This document shows positions 61,289-64,000 of a stretch of DNA of 64,000 nucleotides, one piece after another. The notes beneath the pieces are model-generated. The model was given only the letters and a program-made list of their open reading frames with translations. It ran no database searches and was not told where the DNA came from. A program made the position numbers and the translations under genes. The DNA is from Sistotremastrum niveocremeum HHB9708 (taxonomy: Eukaryota; Basidiomycota; Agaricomycetes; Sistotremastrales; Sistotremastraceae): contig KV419418.1 in assembly GCA_001630475.1 (NCBI GenBank), positions 62,001 to 126,000 on the forward strand. The letters are read 5' to 3'. Position 1 is the first letter of the stretch; each line of letters starts with the position of its first letter.

Positions 61289-62211
61289 TCAAACGATGAT
61301 CTTGTACTTGAGATCAATCTTCCGAAATCTCTCAAGTAACTTGCGCTAGAAAGCAACATGAGGATTAGACTTTCGCGGCTAAGACTGGGAGGGAGGCAGA
61401 TGACGTACGTCAGCGATCATACAAGCCGTGACCATGAACTGTCCGCAGAGGATTGCAGCAAAAGCGTACACCGCAGTACTCCATCCGTTGAGATAAGAAT
61501 CTCCGTAAGCTTGAAAAGCGTTTACACAAGGAGGCGGCATATTCTCTGTCGAAGGGACGGAGATGGTGGATGCGGCGAGTTCGCAGATGCCGAGAGGAAC
61601 GACTTGACTGAGATCGGTATTGTTCCAGTAACCGCAACACGAGAACTAAGAAATGCAGGTCAGACTGAATGAATGAATTGACGGAAGAAGAGGGAGGGAG
61701 CACGTACGCGTTCCTGCACTATTCCCCGGACGAAATCGCCGTTCGCCTGCCACACGCTCCAGAACTCATTTCTTTCTCTAAGAGTTCCCCACCATATAAT
61801 GCTTCCTCCGATAATGAGAATGAGGAGTTCAACAACATGCCATAGGTTCAGGAGAAGCAGATATGACTGTGAGTTGGAAGTTTGAAGAAGAGGTGGGACG
61901 GAGAGCAGGGATGTGGCTGCTACGATGACTCCGAGGACGAGGAGCGTGTAGGTCTGAGTGTTGTTGAATATAAGAGGAACGAGGGAGATGTGGCTTGTTG
62001 AACTTGGAGAGGAAGATTGTGAAAGAGGCGGAGGCGAATAAGATGAAGGAGGTGGGAGGGAGATGTATGATAGAGCCGAAGCCGTCATCGTCGCTCCAGA
62101 AATGAGCAAGATGAGTAGGAAAAAGGTGTAAAGGACCGTTAGAGTTCGAGTGGTTGTGAACCATGCGGTGGCCTTGTTGCGGAGGTCGGTGAAGGGATTA
62201 AAGACTGACAT
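61289..62211 (-). CDS. Fungal tetraspanin, 265 aa
   Basis: Three exons (62211-61708, 61645-61409, 61345-61289) with 62 and 63-nt introns join in frame to 265 residues. Four membrane segments are visible: about residues 24-50 (TVLYTFFLLILLISGATMTA), 85-107 (YTLLVLGVIVAATSLLSV), 115-140 (LLLLNLWHVVELLILIIGGS) and 222-246 (STAVYAFAAILCGQFMVTAC). The large extracellular loop holds the tetraspanin signature CCG (Cys171-Cys172-Gly173) plus Cys189 and Cys208, giving the four cysteines needed for two disulfides. The short tail is basic (RKLLERFRKIDLKYKIIV). Tetraspanins organise membrane microdomains; fungal members act in infection-structure and hyphal development. Which fungal subgroup this is cannot be fixed by eye. 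Conserved features and clean splicing make the call firm. Confidence 0.9.
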
Positions 62212-63114
62212 TTCAAGGCCAAGTTAGCCTATTGAAGTCAAGAAGAGCGAAGTGAAGAGTAAGAACGTACATGTGGAAGTCATGATGCAGAGAGCGTTAG
62301 AAAAGAGTGGAGGTGGGGTCGTGCGTTGGTGGAGGTAGCTGGTCCTCGCGTTCGTCGTCGATCAGGTCTTTCAGCCTGCACGAAAAATGCCTAAAAACCA
62401 GAAAAAAATCAGGGAGGTGGAAATTCGTGATGTATATAATGCATACGATTCTCAGGTGCACCAGAAATCCAGGGGGAGGGCGGGAGTAGAGGAGGGCGGG
62501 AACGGAAAGTAGGAAAAGGGAACAATGAACAGCGCGCATGAAACCCGCGGACGATCATAAGGGCACCTTCATGCCGAGCTGCCGAGATCTATTTCCGGCC
62601 AGAGTTGGTCAGCTTTCCAAAACGGGTCATTTCCGACAGCCGATGATTGCTTCCGAATCAGATCAATTTGATCCAGAAGTTGCTTGCAGGTTGGTGTGTG
62701 GTCGTCTCCTTGATGATCTTCTGCCTTCTCGACCCCACATTCTGCCTTATATTTTCAGAAGGGAAAATATGGGGCTACGTGTCTAATACTGCTACTAACA
62801 AGCCCTGCTACTATGTTCACTGAACATTTCCGGTTCGATTAGTAAGAAAGGGGGAATCGATTTATGACGAGGCAGTCGACTCATTTGGCGGCTATGTATA
62901 TACACAGACGGAGTATCATCCCTCTTAGCACTGAGAAATCGATGAGTGAAATCGGATCTGGCTCCCCGAACCGTGCAGATGAAAATTTCCGAATCGAGAA
63001 TTGCCGAGCGTTGTTTGTTGAAGTTTGGCAACGCCTTCAATCCACCAGCCTTCCTCGCCTTCCGCACGTGCCTCACTCTTCTCTAAATCCTCGACAGAAA
63101 CCGACCAAGGGAAG
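62212..63114. other. Divergent spacer, nothing supported
   Basis: This lies between the start of the tetraspanin gene (-) and the start of the partial gene (+), so it holds both presumed promoters. No gene, repeat or clear TATA box was recognised. Confidence 0.4.
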
Positions 63115-64000
63115 ATGACGATAGCAACCGTAGAAATCTCCTCCGAGCTAACCTCCCCTGAAATGGCTTCAAACCTGATCTACCGACTGGTCGAGGACGT
63201 CTTATTCCTCAAAGGGCAAATAGCGCTGTACGTCCCTTCTTTTCGCGTTTTCTATCCTCAGTGGGGATAATGAACATCTAGACCAGTGGCTCATCTATCT
63301 AAGCTCTCTGAACGCGAAAAGGTGCGTTTACGCGTCGATCTGGACTGATGATACGAAAGCTAATGGAGGCTGAAAGGTCCCGGCGAAGATTGATAAGAAG
63401 CGAACTGCGTTACTGGATGAATTGGATCTTCTATCTGCACATTTATCCACCACTTTCCCTGCTCTCTCATCTGCTCTAGGAGCGTTGTCGACCCTGTCCA
63501 CGCCGAAGCATGCCACGGCTCATGTTATGATCATTGTCGGTCCGACGATTACTACGCCGAAAGCTAGGATCTTATGTGCTATTGATGGATTGGAGGTTAT
63601 TCCTCCTCCTGCTGAGACCTGCGGAGAGGAGGGAGATAGTGAAGACGAGGACTCAGACGAAGACGACGAAAGTGACGAGACTTCAGAGGACGAGAGCGAA
63701 GAGAGCGAGGGCGCGCATCCACCACCAGCATCGCCAACACCGACCTCCCCACGTCCTCCATCACCCATTTCACAACCTCTGCCTCTCCTATCCTCATCTC
63801 CGCCGCCTCATCCTCCTTCAATGTCCTCAAACCCATCTCTAAATACCCAAGACACCCCCACACGCTCTCACCCAATCCACGCTGATCAATCATATCATCG
63901 AGCCCAACGCCTCCTCTCAAAAACGCTCTCGACGTCCGAAAGTCTACGAGACATAGTTTCCGAGATCAGTGCGTCCCCTCTCCTCTACAAAGACACCTCA
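63115..64000 (+). CDS. Unrecognised acidic protein, 5' part, runs off the window
   Basis: Exons 63115-63227, 63282-63321 and 63377 onward join in frame and stay open to the end of the window. The N-terminus is MTIATVEISSELTSPEMASN, followed by helical stretches (LVEDVLFLKGQIAL, KKRTALLDELDLLSAHLSTT). A small folded-looking part (HVMIIVGPTITTPKARILCA) follows, then a strongly acidic Glu/Asp/Ser run, then a long Pro/Ser-rich region, then another helix (YHRAQRLLSKTLSTSESLRD). I do not recognise the family. Antisense open frames over the acidic run are shadows. Confidence 0.65.

Noticed and set aside
63520-63920. Ser-rich minus-strand frames at the window end
   Set aside because: They are shadows of the acidic and Pro-rich plus-strand exon, which joins in frame to two upstream exons.

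Overview
The window looks like nuclear DNA of a filamentous basidiomycete, probably an Agaricomycete. The evidence is short spliceosomal introns (mostly 47-65 nt, GT-AG, one GC-AG), multi-exon genes on both strands, and families typical of that group: a DUF6535-type membrane protein, a WW-like protein, a CCG tetraspanin, several S10 serine carboxypeptidases and two tubby/DUF6593-like proteins. All identifications come from reading motifs by eye; no database search was run.

Layout. 2.2-3.6 kb: an alpha/beta hydrolase (+) with a GC-AG intron and no serine nucleophile. 3.8-5.9 kb: an unrecognised coiled-coil protein (-). 6.5-12.2 kb: two serine carboxypeptidases arranged head to head, with a 525-bp hAT-like MITE between their starts. 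The minus-strand copy keeps its catalytic triad; the plus-strand copy has lost Ser and His but is otherwise intact. 12.2-35.5 kb: a long gene-poor tract in which I support only one gene, a DUF6593-like protein (21.0-21.8 kb, -). 35.5-36.4 kb: a paralogue of that gene (+), followed by pyrimidine-rich low-complexity DNA. 40.7-42.7 kb: IMP dehydrogenase (-). 43.4-47.3 kb: a tandem duplication of a TATA promoter plus a gag-like open frame. 47.5-48.7 kb: an unrecognised protein (-). 49.7-52.1 kb: a third, triad-intact carboxypeptidase (+). 52.4-55.0 kb: a DUF6535 membrane protein (-). 55.3-58.7 kb: a nest of transposons, in which a MITE contains a LINE that contains two further MITEs, each with its own target-site duplication. 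58.7-60.2 kb: a WW-like protein (-). 61.3-62.2 kb: a tetraspanin (-). 63.1 kb to the end: a partial acidic protein (+).

How the genes relate. IMP dehydrogenase is the only clear core-metabolism gene (guanine nucleotide synthesis). The carboxypeptidases have signal peptides and hydrophobic C-termini, so they are probably secretory-pathway or surface-anchored proteases; one may act as a non-catalytic partner or decoy. The tetraspanin and DUF6535 proteins are membrane proteins with no evident link to them. I see no biosynthetic cluster, RNA gene or CRISPR array. The strongest points are the two hydrolase-fold proteins that have lost catalytic residues, the four-element nested transposon with an ORF1-only LINE, and the paired open gag-like genes.
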